DNA of 64,000 nucleotides, taken from Burkholderia plantarii. GTDB lineage: Bacteria > Pseudomonadota > Gammaproteobacteria > Burkholderiales > Burkholderiaceae. The notes under the pieces were generated by a model. That model had not been told where the DNA came from and ran no database searches. It saw only the letters and a list, made by a program, of their open reading frames with translations. Both the position numbers and the translations under genes were made by a program. The DNA lies in the NCBI RefSeq assembly GCF_001411805.1, contig NZ_CP007212.1:1302001-1366000 (forward strand), given 5' to 3'. This document shows positions 1 to 9,864 of the stretch, piece after piece; position 1 is the stretch's first letter; every line of letters begins with the position of its first letter.

Positions 1-1177
1 TGCCGAAGCCGCCGAGGTTGGCAAGCGAGCAGGCGAACGCGATCCCGCCCGCGGCGGCCGCGCCCTTCAGGAACATCGACGGCAGCGACCAGACCACCGG
101 CATCGCGGCGGCGGCGCCCGCGTTGATCAGCGAGAACAGCAGCAGCGTCATCAGCGTGCCGTGCGGCGCGCCGGCGGCGGCCACCAGCGCGACCGCCGCG
201 ATCGCGAACGGCACCACGATGTGCCAGCGGCGCTCGCGCGTGCGGTCCGAACTCGCGCCGCAATAGAGCGTGGCGAGCACCGCGGCCGCGTTCGGGATCA
301 CCATCAGCCAGCCGATCTGGTAGGCGTCCTTCACGCCCGTGTCGCGCAGGATGGTGGGCAGCCAGAAGCTCACCGCGTAGAGCCCGAGCAGCACGCACAG
401 GTCGATCATGCCGAGCGCCCACACCTTCGGGTCGCTGAACGCGCGCGCGAGCGCGTGGCTCTTGTTGTCGGCCGGATCGCCGTCGAGGTTCGCGCGCAGC
501 GTCTGCTTCTCGGCGGCGTCGAGCCACGCGGCGGTCTCGATCGAATTCGGCAGCCAGCGCAGCACCGCGAAGCCGAGCACGATCGACGGCAGCGCCTCGA
601 GCAGGAACAGCCACTGCCAGCCGCCCAGCCCGTGCAGGCCGTCGAACGCGCGCATGATCCAGCCCGAGATCGGGCTGCCCACCATGCTCGACAGCGGCAG
701 CCCCACCATGAACAGCGCCACGATGCGCGCGCGGCGCGCGTCGGGATACCACTGCGTCAGGTACAGCAGCACGCCGGGCAGGAAGCCGGCCTCGGCCGCG
801 CCGAGCAGGAAGCGCACGACGTAGAACTGCATCGGTGTCTTCACGAACAGCGTGGCGCCCGAGAGGATGCCCCAGGTGATCATGATGCGCGCGATCCAGA
901 GCTTGGCGCCCACGCGCTGCAGCACCAGATTGCTCGGCACCTCGAACAGGATGTAGCCGGCGAAGAACAGGCCCGCGCCGAGCCCGTAGATCGAGTCGCT
1001 GAACTTCAACGCGTCGAGCATCTGCAGCTTCGCGAGGCCGATGTTGATCCGGTCCAGGTAGGCGGCGAAGTAGCAGAGGCAGAAGATCGTGACGAGACGG
1101 ATCGTGACCTTGCGGTACAGCGCCTGCTGTTGTGCCGGTGCGGCCGGCAGGGCCGCGTTCGGATGAGTCGTTGACAT
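1..1177 (-). CDS. nicT: ACS-family MFS permease, probable nicotinate transporter (3' end outside window)
   Basis: Inner-membrane major-facilitator permease that probably imports nicotinate for the catabolic genes beside it. The first 392 codons are present and the C-terminus lies beyond position 1. The protein begins MSTTHPNAALP. TM1 carries FAAYLDRINIGLA, the Asp-Arg-x-Asn signature of the anion:cation symporter (phthalate permease) branch, and 'GAAEAGFLPG' marks the TM4-5 region. Alternating hydrophobic segments continue to the truncation point. The ATG at 1175-1177 is the first good start before the signature. The gene diverges from the MarR regulator across a 512-bp region that carries repeated GTGTACG motifs, so it is probably repressed with the rest of the cluster. 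The family is clear; nicotinate as substrate is inferred from the neighbours only. Confidence 0.85.
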   Translation of the reverse strand, partial: MSTTHPNAALPAAPAQQQALYRKVTIRLVTIFCLCYFAAYLDRINIGLAKLQMLDALKFSDSIYGLGAGLFFAGYILFEVPSNLVLQRVGAKLWIARIMITWGILSGATLFVKTPMQFYVVRFLLGAAEAGFLPGVLLYLTQWYPDARRARIVALFMVGLPLSSMVGSPISGWIMRAFDGLHGLGGWQWLFLLEALPSIVLGFAVLRWLPNSIETAAWLDAAEKQTLRANLDGDPADNKSHALARAFSDPKVWALGMIDLCVLLGLYAVSFWLPTILRDTGVKDAYQIGWLMVIPNAAAVLATLYCGASSDRTRERRWHIVVPFAIAAVALVAAAGAPHGTLMTLLLFSLINAGAAAAMPVVWSLPSMFLKGAAAAGGIAFACSLANLGGFG

Positions 1178-1277
1178 GGGACTGCCCCTGTTCGGATGGG
1201 TGGGGTTGGGTGGAAGCCGGCCGCCGCGATCGGGTGCGCGGCGGCGCCCGGTAGTCTGTATATCACGCCATTTAATG

Positions 1278-1309
1278 AGCGTACACACTATAAAATTGTC
1301 GAGTGTACG
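1278..1309. promoter_or_regulatory. Pair of GTGTACG-type operator motifs upstream of nicT
   Basis: AGCGTACACA (1278-1287) and, on the opposite strand, CGTACAC (1303-1309) lie about 100-130 bp upstream of the permease start. The same core recurs at 1457, 1641, 8339 and 8486, always in front of nic genes. They are probably binding sites for the adjacent MarR-type regulator. The role is inferred. Confidence 0.5.
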
Positions 1310-1456
1310 AAGCTCGAAAAGTGTCCCGCCGAAACCCGTCGTGCGGGTGGAATCCATTGTTTCACTAGGGGTTTCCATGAGGATCGGGAACGGTGCGTGC
1401 GGGTCCCGCGGGCCGGCATCGTCGCACTCGAATAGTGCGGATTCGCATGAAAATGA

Positions 1457-1466
1457 AGCGTACACA
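1457..1466. promoter_or_regulatory. GTGTACG-type operator motif
   Basis: AGCGTACACA is identical over ten bases to the motif at 1278-1287. It lies between the divergent nicT and marR genes. Its role as a regulator site is inferred from recurrence. Confidence 0.45.
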
Positions 1467-1640
1467 TCATGAATTGTCGAGGCTTCACGTCATGCATCTT
1501 CCGTGCCCGCGCGGCGGCCGCCGGCGCGCGCGCGAGGCTTGCCGGACGAGGTGCGAGGCGGGGCGCGAGGCAGGGTTCGAGTCGTCCCTTGATCTGGTCG
1601 CGACGGCGCGCGGGAAGCTCGCGGAGCGCAAAAGTCGAGG

Positions 1641-1648
1641 GTGTACAC
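1641..1648. promoter_or_regulatory. GTGTACAC palindrome before the MarR gene
   Basis: This perfect 8-bp palindrome, GTGTACAC, sits 42 bp upstream of the MarR start codon. It is the most symmetric member of the repeated motif set. Its position would suit autoregulation. Confidence 0.45.
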
Positions 1649-1689
1649 TGCGTGTCTTTCGATTCCGGGCCGTCGGGCCGCCGCCGTTC

Positions 1690-2133
1690 ATGCCGTCCTC
1701 CAAAGATTCCTACGACTTTCACGACCAGATCGGCCACCTGCTGCGGCGCGCCTACCAGCGTCACGTCGCGATCTTCCAGGAGGCGATCCCCGATTCCGAC
1801 CTGACCGCCGCGCAGTTCGTCACGCTTTGCACCGTCAAGGAAAAGAAGGGCTGCTCGCTGAACGACATCGTCAAGACCACCGCGATCGACCAGGCCACCA
1901 TCCGCGGCGTGGTGGAGCGGCTCAAGGCGCGCTCGCTGGTGGAAGTGCTGCCCGATCCGAGCGACGGCCGCAAGCTGGTGGTGCGCGCGAGCGCGGCCGG
2001 GCTCGCGCTGATCGATCGCACCGTGCCGTTCGCGCGGCAGGTGACCGAGCGCACCTACGGCGCGCTGAACGTGGGCGAGCGCGTCGCGCTGCAGTTCCTG
2101 CTCAACAAGATGATGGAAGGCGACGACGCCTGA
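1690..2133 (+). CDS. nicR: MarR-family transcriptional regulator, probable nic cluster repressor
   Basis: A 147-residue winged-helix regulator of normal MarR length. The recognition region is around residues 55-95 (CSLNDIVKTTAIDQATIRGVVERL), followed by the wing DPSDGRKLVV (about 108-117) and C-terminal dimerisation helices. In Pseudomonas putida a MarR protein, NicR, represses the lower nicotinate pathway, and this gene sits between the permease and the nic catabolic genes. I chose ATG 1690 because the protein begins directly with family-like sequence. The longer in-frame extension is low-complexity and there is no clear ribosome site for either start. It converges with the molybdopterin subunit gene, 76 bp away. 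The family is certain; the ligand and NicR equivalence are inferred. Confidence 0.8.
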   Translation: MPSSKDSYDFHDQIGHLLRRAYQRHVAIFQEAIPDSDLTAAQFVTLCTVKEKKGCSLNDIVKTTAIDQATIRGVVERLKARSLVEVLPDPSDGRKLVVRASAAGLALIDRTVPFARQVTERTYGALNVGERVALQFLLNKMMEGDDA

Positions 2134-2209
2134 GCGCCGCCGCGGCCTTTGCCGCCACCTCCGCCGTTTGCACAGCCGTTGATTGCTTCGCCGCGGGCGC
2201 CACGCCGGA

Positions 2210-4552
2210 TCAGGGCCGCCCCGTCGGCGCGGCCGGCTGCGCGTCGAGCAGCTTGCCGGCCGCGCGCAGGCCCGCGCGGATCGTCTCGGGATTGAACGGC
2301 GGCGCGCAGAAGCGCACGCCGGTGGCGTCGAAGATCGCGTTGGCCAGCGCGGCCGGCCCCGGCACCGAGGCCGATTCGCCGGCGCCGAGCGGCGGCTCGC
2401 CCTGGCGCGGCATCAGCACCACGTCCACGGCCGGCAGCTCCGGAAACGTCAGGATCGGATAGCTGGCCCACTCGCGCGTCGCCACGCGGCCGTCGACGAA
2501 GCGCACACGCTCCTTCAGCGAGCGGCTCAACACCTGGATCACGTTGCCGTGGATCTGATGGCGCACGCCGTCGGGGTTGATCATCGTGCCGGTGTCCTGG
2601 CCCACCGTCACGCGCTCCACGCGGATCTCGCCCGTCAGGCGATCGACCACCAGATCCACCACCCATGCCGACCACGCCGCGCCGAAGCCGGGAAAGCGGC
2701 TGTGGACGTAGCGCGCGTAGGCGATGCCGCGGCCGCGCGCGAGGCGCGCCGGGTCGGCCGGCGCGGGCTCGGGCTCGGGCTCGCGCCGCGCCGCGCGGGA
2801 CACCCAGCCGGCGCGCGTCGCGACCGCCTGCAGCAGTTCGGCCGCGCGCGTGTCGGACAGGTGGCGCAGGCGGAATTCGAGCGGATCGACGCCGGCCAGC
2901 GCCGCGCATTCGTCGGCGAACGCGTCGTGCGCGAACGAGTTCGGCAGCGCGGACACGCCGCGAAACCACGACGAGCGCACCAGCGGCGCGAGGTCGTCGC
3001 AGACGAAGCGGCGGTTCGGGCTCTCGTAGGGCGACACGGCGGTGCGGTCGCCCATCTCGAACACGCGCGGCACGACCGGCACCGTGCCGGTCAGCAGCGA
3101 GGCCAGCAGCGGCGCGTCGTTCGACGGATAACGCGTGGCGAAATCGTAGCCGAGCAGGCGGCCGTCGCGGCTCACGGTGCCGGTCACGTCGACCACCTGC
3201 GCCGTGCCCTTCGGCTCCCACAGATGTTCGTCGGCGCGCGTGAGCTGCACGCGCACCGGGCGGCCGACCGCGCGCGAGAGCAGCAGCGCGTCGCCGCAGA
3301 CGTCGTCGGCGCCGTTGCGCCCGTAGCAGCCGGCCGCCTCCATCCGCACCACGTCGAGATCGGCCTCGTCGCGGCCCACCAGCGTGGCGAGGTCGTAGCG
3401 CAGCGTGACCGGGTTCTGCGTGCCCGACCAGACGGTGATGCGCCCGGCGCCCGGCGCGCGATAGTCGGCCAGCGCGCAGGACGGGCCGATCGAGCCGTGC
3501 AGCTGGTACGGCCAGACATAGGTGCGCGACAGCGTGAGCGCGCCCGGCGTCTCGCGCGCGGCGGCCACGTCGCCTTCCTCCAGCAGCGGGCGGCGCGTGG
3601 CCGGCGCGGCCTCGATCGCGGCGCGCGGATCGTCGAGCGAGGGCAGCGGCGGCAGCGGATGCCAGTTCACGCGCAGCTCGCGCGCCGCGCGCAGCGCCTG
3701 TTCCTCGCGCTCGGCCACCACGCCGACGAAGTCGCCGATCACCACCACCTCGACGATGCCGGGCAGGTGCGCGATCGACTCGCGCTCGACGCCGGCCAGC
3801 AGGCGGCCCACGAACGGGCCGCTGTCGAGGCCGCTGTAGGGCGGGCGCACCACGCGGCCGTGCAGCATGCCCGGCACGCGCATGTCGTGGACGAAGGTCG
3901 GCGCGCCGGTGGCCTTGGCGGGCAGGTCCACGCGCGGCGAGGCGCGGCCGATCACGCGATAGGTCGAGGGATCCTTGACGGGCGTTCGCGGCTCGAGTTC
4001 GAGCGCGATGCGCCGGCCGGCGACGAGTTCGGCGAACGCGAGGCGGCGCGGCGCGGCGGATGCGGGAGCGACGGCGTCGCCATCGTCGCCATCGCCATCA
4101 TCCTTCACGAACACGCTGCCGCCGTCGGTGGCGAGCCGCGCGGCCGGCACGCCGAGCCGGTCGGCCGCGAGCGCGAGCAGGGCCTGGCGCGCCTGCGCGG
4201 CGGCCGCGCGCAGCGGCGTGGCCGAGATCTGGATCGTCGCGCTGGCGATGGTCGGCCCCTGGTTCGGCGTGGCCGCCGTGTGGCCCAGTTCCATGGCGAC
4301 CTGCGCGGGCCGCAGGTCGAGTTCCTCGGCGACGATCTGGCCGAGCGAGGTGCGGATGCCGGTGCCGAGATCGACGTGGCCGTTGAACGCGAGGACGCGC
4401 CCGTCGTCGAGGATCGCGACGAACACTTCCGCCACCTCGGGCGTATACGACGACAGGCTGCCGGGCTGGCCGGCGGCCGGTTTGACGGGCGGCGCGGGGC
4501 GCCGGATCACCGTCAGGCAGCCGTCGCGGGCGAGCAGTTCGGAGCGGTTCAC
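2210..4552 (-). CDS. nicB: Molybdopterin-binding large subunit of nicotinate hydroxylase (stand-alone)
   Basis: A 780-residue xanthine-dehydrogenase-family molybdopterin subunit, expected to hydroxylate nicotinate to 6-hydroxynicotinate with the [2Fe-2S] protein NicA and the cytochrome subunit at 10358-12793. The Mo-domain is full length: it has GHVDLGTGIRTSLGQ near residue 60, a Gln/Gly-rich cofactor region, and the catalytic-Glu motif GAGE near residue 725, followed by PAALANAIFDATGVRF. In P. putida NicB the Mo-domain and cytochrome domains form one polypeptide of about 1190 residues. Here the Mo-domain is a separate gene at the opposite end of the cluster. It lies downstream of nicF on the same strand after a 344-bp gap, so it may have its own promoter. 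Assignment to nicotinate rather than another N-heterocycle rests on context. Confidence 0.82.
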   Translation of the reverse strand: MNRSELLARDGCLTVIRRPAPPVKPAAGQPGSLSSYTPEVAEVFVAILDDGRVLAFNGHVDLGTGIRTSLGQIVAEELDLRPAQVAMELGHTAATPNQGPTIASATIQISATPLRAAAAQARQALLALAADRLGVPAARLATDGGSVFVKDDGDGDDGDAVAPASAAPRRLAFAELVAGRRIALELEPRTPVKDPSTYRVIGRASPRVDLPAKATGAPTFVHDMRVPGMLHGRVVRPPYSGLDSGPFVGRLLAGVERESIAHLPGIVEVVVIGDFVGVVAEREEQALRAARELRVNWHPLPPLPSLDDPRAAIEAAPATRRPLLEEGDVAAARETPGALTLSRTYVWPYQLHGSIGPSCALADYRAPGAGRITVWSGTQNPVTLRYDLATLVGRDEADLDVVRMEAAGCYGRNGADDVCGDALLLSRAVGRPVRVQLTRADEHLWEPKGTAQVVDVTGTVSRDGRLLGYDFATRYPSNDAPLLASLLTGTVPVVPRVFEMGDRTAVSPYESPNRRFVCDDLAPLVRSSWFRGVSALPNSFAHDAFADECAALAGVDPLEFRLRHLSDTRAAELLQAVATRAGWVSRAARREPEPEPAPADPARLARGRGIAYARYVHSRFPGFGAAWSAWVVDLVVDRLTGEIRVERVTVGQDTGTMINPDGVRHQIHGNVIQVLSRSLKERVRFVDGRVATREWASYPILTFPELPAVDVVLMPRQGEPPLGAGESASVPGPAALANAIFDATGVRFCAPPFNPETIRAGLRAAGKLLDAQPAAPTGRP

Positions 4553-4896
4553 GAGCGTGGGTTCCGCGTGAGGGGTGGAGGGCGGTTCATCGCATGAACC
4601 GGCTTCGAGGCGCGGCGCGGGCTGGCGCCGACGCCGCGGCGCCGGCAGCCAGCAATCTAGACAGCCAAAACTCGCCGGTCAAACGGCGCGGCCGGCCAGT
4701 GAACCGCAACGGCAAACGGCAAACTCACCACCGCAATCCGTGGCAACGAACGAGCGTAACGAATCACGGCCGCCGCCAGCCGGCCCGGATCGTTTTCCCG
4801 CCGCGTTTTCTGGCAGCACGTCCGCTGGCAGCACGTCCGCCGGCGGTGCATCGCGCCCGGCGCATGCCCCCTGCAAACGTCCCGGCGCCAAAAAAC
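4553..4896. other. Non-coding gap between nicF and the Mo-subunit gene
   Basis: This 344-bp stretch holds no convincing gene on either strand. It contains a 15-bp tandem duplication (annotated) and is somewhat less GC-biased near 4660-4760. None of the GTGTACG motifs found elsewhere in the nic region were seen here. Confidence 0.5.
4811..4840. repeat. 15-bp tandem duplication
   Basis: TGGCAGCACGTCCGC occurs twice head to tail (4811-4825 and 4826-4840) in the gap upstream of the molybdopterin subunit gene. It looks like a replication-slippage product; no function is evident. Confidence 0.85.
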
Positions 4897-5571
4897 TCAA
4901 CGCGCGTCGGCGCGCGCCGCGTCGATCGCCGCGATCGCGTCGTCGAGCGGCATCACGGCCGCGTACTTCTGCGCCATGTCGAACAGGTTCGCGTCGTGCG
5001 GGCCGATCGCGCGGTCGCCCACGCAGTCGCTGAGCACGAACGGCCGGAACCCGAGCGACATCGCATCGACCACGCTCGCGCGCACGCAGCCGCTCGTCAC
5101 GGCGCCGGCCACCAGCAGCGTGCGCACCGCGCGCTGCGTGAGCCACGGCGCGAGCTGGGTGCCGAAGAACGCCGACGGCACCTGCTTGCGCACCACCAGC
5201 TCGCCCGCGGCCGGCGTCAGTTCCGGCACGATCCGGCTCGCCGGATGATCCTCGGTCAGCGTCGCCATGCCGGGCACCTTCAGCGAGAACACGTTGTCGT
5301 CGCTGCCGTCGGCCGCGTAGACGATGCGGCTGTGCGCGACCGGCCAGCCGCGTTCGCGCGCGATCGCCAGCGCCCGCGTGGTGCGCGCGATCGCGGCCGC
5401 GATGTTGCCGCCGCCGAAGGTGGCCGGATCGGCGAAGCCGACCACCAGGTCGACGATCAGCAGGCCGACCTTGCCGGCCGGCGCGAGCGGCGTGCCGAAG
5501 CCCTGCTGGCGATAGACGCCGGCCTCGGCGTGGTCCGCGGCGGAATGAAGCGAGGAATTGGGTTGGCTCAT
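4897..5571 (-). CDS. nicF: Maleamate amidohydrolase
   Basis: A 224-residue isochorismatase/nicotinamidase-family cysteine hydrolase predicted to deaminate maleamate to maleate and ammonia, the fifth step of the NicA-F pathway. The catalytic triad is visible: Asp in LLIVDLVVGF (about residue 42), Lys in VVRKQVPSAFFG (about 130) and nucleophilic Cys in AVTSGCVRASV (about 163). The ATG at 5569-5571 follows nicX by only 14 bp, so the two are co-transcribed. The homologous isochorismatase family is broad, but adjacency to NicX, NicD and NicE makes maleamate the natural substrate. Confidence 0.88.
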   Translation of the reverse strand: MSQPNSSLHSAADHAEAGVYRQQGFGTPLAPAGKVGLLIVDLVVGFADPATFGGGNIAAAIARTTRALAIARERGWPVAHSRIVYAADGSDDNVFSLKVPGMATLTEDHPASRIVPELTPAAGELVVRKQVPSAFFGTQLAPWLTQRAVRTLLVAGAVTSGCVRASVVDAMSLGFRPFVLSDCVGDRAIGPHDANLFDMAQKYAAVMPLDDAIAAIDAARADAR

Positions 5572-5585
5572 GCGTGGCCTTCTCG

Positions 5586-6626
5586 TCAGGCGGATTGGTC
5601 GAGCACGCGGCCGTCGCGCACGACGGGCTCGCCGTCGAGCCGCACGGTGCAGTGGCGCAGCGGGATGTCGATGTGGCAGGTGGTGGTGCGGCTGCCGCCG
5701 CCTTCGTTGTTCGGCCCGAGCGAGAACAGGAAGTTGCCCTCGAACGCGCGCGCGTCCATGCCGATGGTGGCCTCGCGATCGTAGAGGCCGAGCGTGGACC
5801 AGCGCGCGCGCGGCTGCAGCCCCCAGCCGATGTGCGAGATCGCATAGCCTTCCGGATCGCCGAACGTCTCCATGTAGTCGCGCAGCAGCGCGGCATCCAC
5901 GCCGCCCTCGATCTTCGTCGCGTAGCCGCCTTCCACGGTCAGCGTGATCGGCTCGGATACGTAGCGCTTCTGCGGCAGCAGGATGTCGCCGCGGTCGATC
6001 ACGATGGTGCCGTGCGCGGTGCCGTCGTTCGGGTAGGTCAGCGCGAAGCCGCTCGGCCAGTGGTCCCAGCGGCCCGGCTCGTCCACGTAGCCGTATTCGG
6101 CGGTCGGCGGGAATTCGCCGAGCGGGCACACCAGCGCGGTGCCGGCGGCGGACGTGACGCGCATCTCGCGCGCGGCCCGCAGCTTCGCGGCGGCGGCCAG
6201 CACGCGCGTGCGGTCGGCCTCGGTCGGCACCATTCGCGCCAGCACCTCGGGCGGCTCGACCGCGAGCAGGATCCTGGTGCCCGACTCGAGGATCTCGTGC
6301 TGCTCGGGCGAGAACAGCAGCGTCATCAGGTCGAGCACCAGGTCGCTCGCCTTCAGCGCCGCGATCGCGGCATGGTTGCCGGTCAGCGGCGTGGTGCCGA
6401 GATAGGCCAGCGAATCGCGGCTGAACGCCTTCTCGCCGTTCACGGGCGGCAGGTCGAGGCGGTTGACGATCGCCCCCATCTGCTGGCTGGCGATCAGCGC
6501 GCATTGCAGCGTCTGCGGATGGGTCGAGGCACTGGTCAGGATCGTCACGGTCTGTCCCGCCTCGAGGCGGGACAGCGTCAGCACGCGCTTGAACGCGTCG
6601 ATCAGTTGGGTGTCGTTGATCGGCAT
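5586..6626 (-). CDS. nicX: 2,5-dihydroxypyridine 5,6-dioxygenase
   Basis: A 346-residue non-heme Fe(II) extradiol-type ring-cleaving enzyme that converts 2,5-dihydroxypyridine to N-formylmaleamate. The metal ligands described for P. putida NicX (His265, His318, Asp320) fall at exactly these numbers here: His265 in SHIGWG, and His318 and Asp320 in CHIDIP. Length matches the family (about 350). It lies 31 bp after nicD and 14 bp before nicF in a tight leftward operon. The identical ligand numbering makes this one of the most secure calls in the window. Confidence 0.93.
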   Translation of the reverse strand: MPINDTQLIDAFKRVLTLSRLEAGQTVTILTSASTHPQTLQCALIASQQMGAIVNRLDLPPVNGEKAFSRDSLAYLGTTPLTGNHAAIAALKASDLVLDLMTLLFSPEQHEILESGTRILLAVEPPEVLARMVPTEADRTRVLAAAAKLRAAREMRVTSAAGTALVCPLGEFPPTAEYGYVDEPGRWDHWPSGFALTYPNDGTAHGTIVIDRGDILLPQKRYVSEPITLTVEGGYATKIEGGVDAALLRDYMETFGDPEGYAISHIGWGLQPRARWSTLGLYDREATIGMDARAFEGNFLFSLGPNNEGGGSRTTTCHIDIPLRHCTVRLDGEPVVRDGRVLDQSA

Positions 6627-6657
6627 GGTCGGCTCCGGTCGAAAGGGGGCGGGGCGC

Positions 6658-7500
6658 TCAGGCGCGCGGCGGCACGAGCGGCGCGCCGAGGAAATCGCCG
6701 AACGCGGCGTAGAAGCCGGCCGCGTTGTCCCATGGAATCATGTGGCCGGCGTTCGGCACGCGCACGTGGCGCATCGCGGGCGTGGCGCGCTGCAGCTCGG
6801 CCACGTCCTCGTCGCGCACCACGTCGCCGCGCTCGGCCGTGATCAGCAGCGAGGGGACGGCCAGGCGCGCCGCGTCGGCGTGGAAATCGTCGCGGTGGAA
6901 ACCGTCGTAGGAAGCAAGGATCGCGCGCTCGTCGCAGGTATGCAGCCACTCGGCGCGCAGCCGCAGTTCCTCGTCGGTCCAGCTCGGGCAGAACGCGCGC
7001 ATGCCGTCGGCGTCGGTGCCGGCGCGCGCGAGCGCCATCGAATCGAGGTACCACGGCAGCTTGCCCGGATACTCGCGGCGGCCCGGTCCCGAGACGGGCG
7101 GATCGACCAGCACCACCGAGGCGAGCCCGCGCCCGATCCGGGTCGCCGCGCGCGCGGCGATGCGCGCGCCCATCGAGTGGCCGACCAGCGCGAAGCGTTC
7201 GAGCTCGAGCGCGGCGGCGAGCGCGGCGACGTCGTCGGCCTGCGCGTCGAGGCTGTAGTCGAGCGTGTCCGAGGCCGAGCTGAGGCCGCGCCCGCGCACG
7301 TCGACCAGGTAGGTGTCGAAGCCGGCGCCGAGCACCTCGCCGACGAAGCCCCAGGTGACGGCCGGGCTCGTGATGCCGGGGATCAGGATCACGGCGCAGC
7401 GCGCGGCGCGCTCGCCGCTCGCGCCGCCGTAGCGCAGGTAGTGCTGGCGAATGCCGTTGGCGGCGACGTTCGCGCCGTACAGGAAGGTGGAGGCGGTCAT
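6658..7500 (-). CDS. nicD: N-formylmaleamate deformylase
   Basis: A 280-residue alpha/beta-hydrolase that would release formate from N-formylmaleamate to give maleamate. The nucleophile elbow is GHSMG with Ser109. The acid is probably Asp133 in VVLVDPP and the base is His in NAGHMIPWD near residue 255. The oxyanion region ILIPGITSPAVTWG is near residues 38-51. Start ATG 7498-7500 lies 14 bp after the nicE stop. Another alpha/beta-hydrolase role is possible on sequence alone, but the position between NicE and NicX matches the known nic gene set. Confidence 0.88.
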   Translation of the reverse strand: MTASTFLYGANVAANGIRQHYLRYGGASGERAARCAVILIPGITSPAVTWGFVGEVLGAGFDTYLVDVRGRGLSSASDTLDYSLDAQADDVAALAAALELERFALVGHSMGARIAARAATRIGRGLASVVLVDPPVSGPGRREYPGKLPWYLDSMALARAGTDADGMRAFCPSWTDEELRLRAEWLHTCDERAILASYDGFHRDDFHADAARLAVPSLLITAERGDVVRDEDVAELQRATPAMRHVRVPNAGHMIPWDNAAGFYAAFGDFLGAPLVPPRA

Positions 7501-7514
7501 GGTCGGCTCCCGGT

Positions 7515-8267
7515 TCAGTAGGCGCCCGACAGCAGCGCGCCCGCGCCCGGCACGACCGGTTCGAGATCGAGTTCGCGCAGGATCGAGTAGGTGGTGGCGA
7601 TCGCGGCCGTGATCACGGGCTTGCCCGTGATCGCCTCGACCTTCGCCACGGCCGGCAGCGACGGCATCTGCACGCAGGCCGACAGCACGATCGCGTCGGC
7701 GTCCTGGTAGGGCAGCGTCCTGACGATGTCGGGCAGGCGCGCCGGATCGTGGCGGCCCACGTCGAGGTTGTCGGGAATCTCGAGCGCGCGCCAGGCGATC
7801 ACCTCGTAGCCCTCGTGGCTGATGTAGTCCACCACCAGCTCGGTCAGCGGCAGCATGTACGGCGCCACCACCACGATCTTCCTGGCGCCGATCACCTTCA
7901 GCGCGTCCACCAGCGCGCCCGCGCTGGTCAGTACCGGCGCCCGCGCGCCGTTCTCGGCCGTGTGGCGCGTCAGGCGCGCCTGCGAGACGCGGTGGTAGCC
8001 GCGGCCCATCGCCATGATCGCGACCAGGCACGCGTAGCCGAGCACGTCCACGCGCGCGTCCGACAGCTCCACGGCGCAGCGGTCCGACTCGGCGTCCATC
8101 GCCGCGAGCTCCTCCTTCACCACCTTCTTCATGCGCATCCGGCTCGAATGGAACGTGAAGCGCTCGGGGCGGATCGTCTCGCGCAGCCGCAGCATCGCGG
8201 GGATCTCGGTTTCCATCGTGGTGTTCGAGCTCGGCACGATCTGGCCGATGCGAAAGGTTCGAGTCAT
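7515..8267 (-). CDS. nicE: Maleate cis-trans isomerase
   Basis: A 250-residue Asp/Glu-racemase-superfamily enzyme that isomerises maleate to fumarate, the last pathway step. The two catalytic cysteines are present: Cys80 in GYACLVA and Cys198 in LSACVQMPS. N-terminal IGQIVPSSNTTMETE is the typical substrate-binding loop. An upstream in-frame ATG (8330) would add 21 residues of unrelated sequence; the ATG at 8265-8267 gives the exact family length and is preferred. It is the first gene of the leftward nicE-D-X-F operon, and its upstream region shares GTGTACG motifs with divergent nicC. Confidence 0.9.
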   Translation of the reverse strand: MTRTFRIGQIVPSSNTTMETEIPAMLRLRETIRPERFTFHSSRMRMKKVVKEELAAMDAESDRCAVELSDARVDVLGYACLVAIMAMGRGYHRVSQARLTRHTAENGARAPVLTSAGALVDALKVIGARKIVVVAPYMLPLTELVVDYISHEGYEVIAWRALEIPDNLDVGRHDPARLPDIVRTLPYQDADAIVLSACVQMPSLPAVAKVEAITGKPVITAAIATTYSILRELDLEPVVPGAGALLSGAY

Positions 8268-8332
8268 CTGGGGCTCCATGGCGGCAGGAAGCGGCAAGCG
8301 GCGCGCGGCCGGATTGCCGAATGTGCGCAAAG

Positions 8333-8348
8333 TCTAGCGTGTACGTTT
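8333..8348. promoter_or_regulatory. Operator-like motif upstream of nicE
   Basis: TCTAGCGTGTACG lies 66 bp upstream of the nicE start. Its reverse complement nearly matches the site at 8484-8500 in front of nicC: both share TCTAGCGT plus the GTAC core, in inverted arrangement. It is a probable binding site for the MarR-type regulator. Confidence 0.5.
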
Positions 8349-8422
8349 TAATTTCACAACGTCTCAAAAATCTCGACCGGACTCGGGAAAACCCTTGTAT
8401 TTAAGGCGTAAATCGCTGTTGA

Positions 8423-9715
<1,293 letters not shown>

Positions 9716-9864
9716 ACCGCGGCGCGGGGCCGGCTTCGGCTCGGGCTTTGGCCCGGCCGGAATTTCGGCGGGGTATAACGAAAAGCGCGCGGCGCGTGCC
9801 GCGCCTTCGCCTGCCGGCACGCGCGAGCCCGCGCGTGCCGGCGTATCGACGAATCGGGTCTGTC

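Larger units (their letters stand above)
1178..1689. other. Divergent promoter region nicT / marR
   Basis: This 512-bp gap separates the leftward permease from the rightward MarR gene. It is visibly less GC-rich than its surroundings around 1261-1480 and holds four copies of a CGTACAC/GTGTACG motif, annotated separately. An in-frame extension of the MarR reading frame upstream to 1393 is possible, but it is Arg/Gly-rich and unlike any MarR N-terminus, so I treat the stretch as non-coding. Confidence 0.6.

Noticed and set aside
161..1174. Rightward open frames over the permease gene, the longest 337 codons.
   Set aside because: The reverse strand encodes a continuous MFS protein with family motifs, and the forward translation is compositionally biased and motif-free.
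1393..1689. A possible 99-residue N-terminal extension of the MarR protein.
   Set aside because: The extension is Arg/Gly-rich, unlike any MarR protein, and overlaps repeated operator-like motifs.
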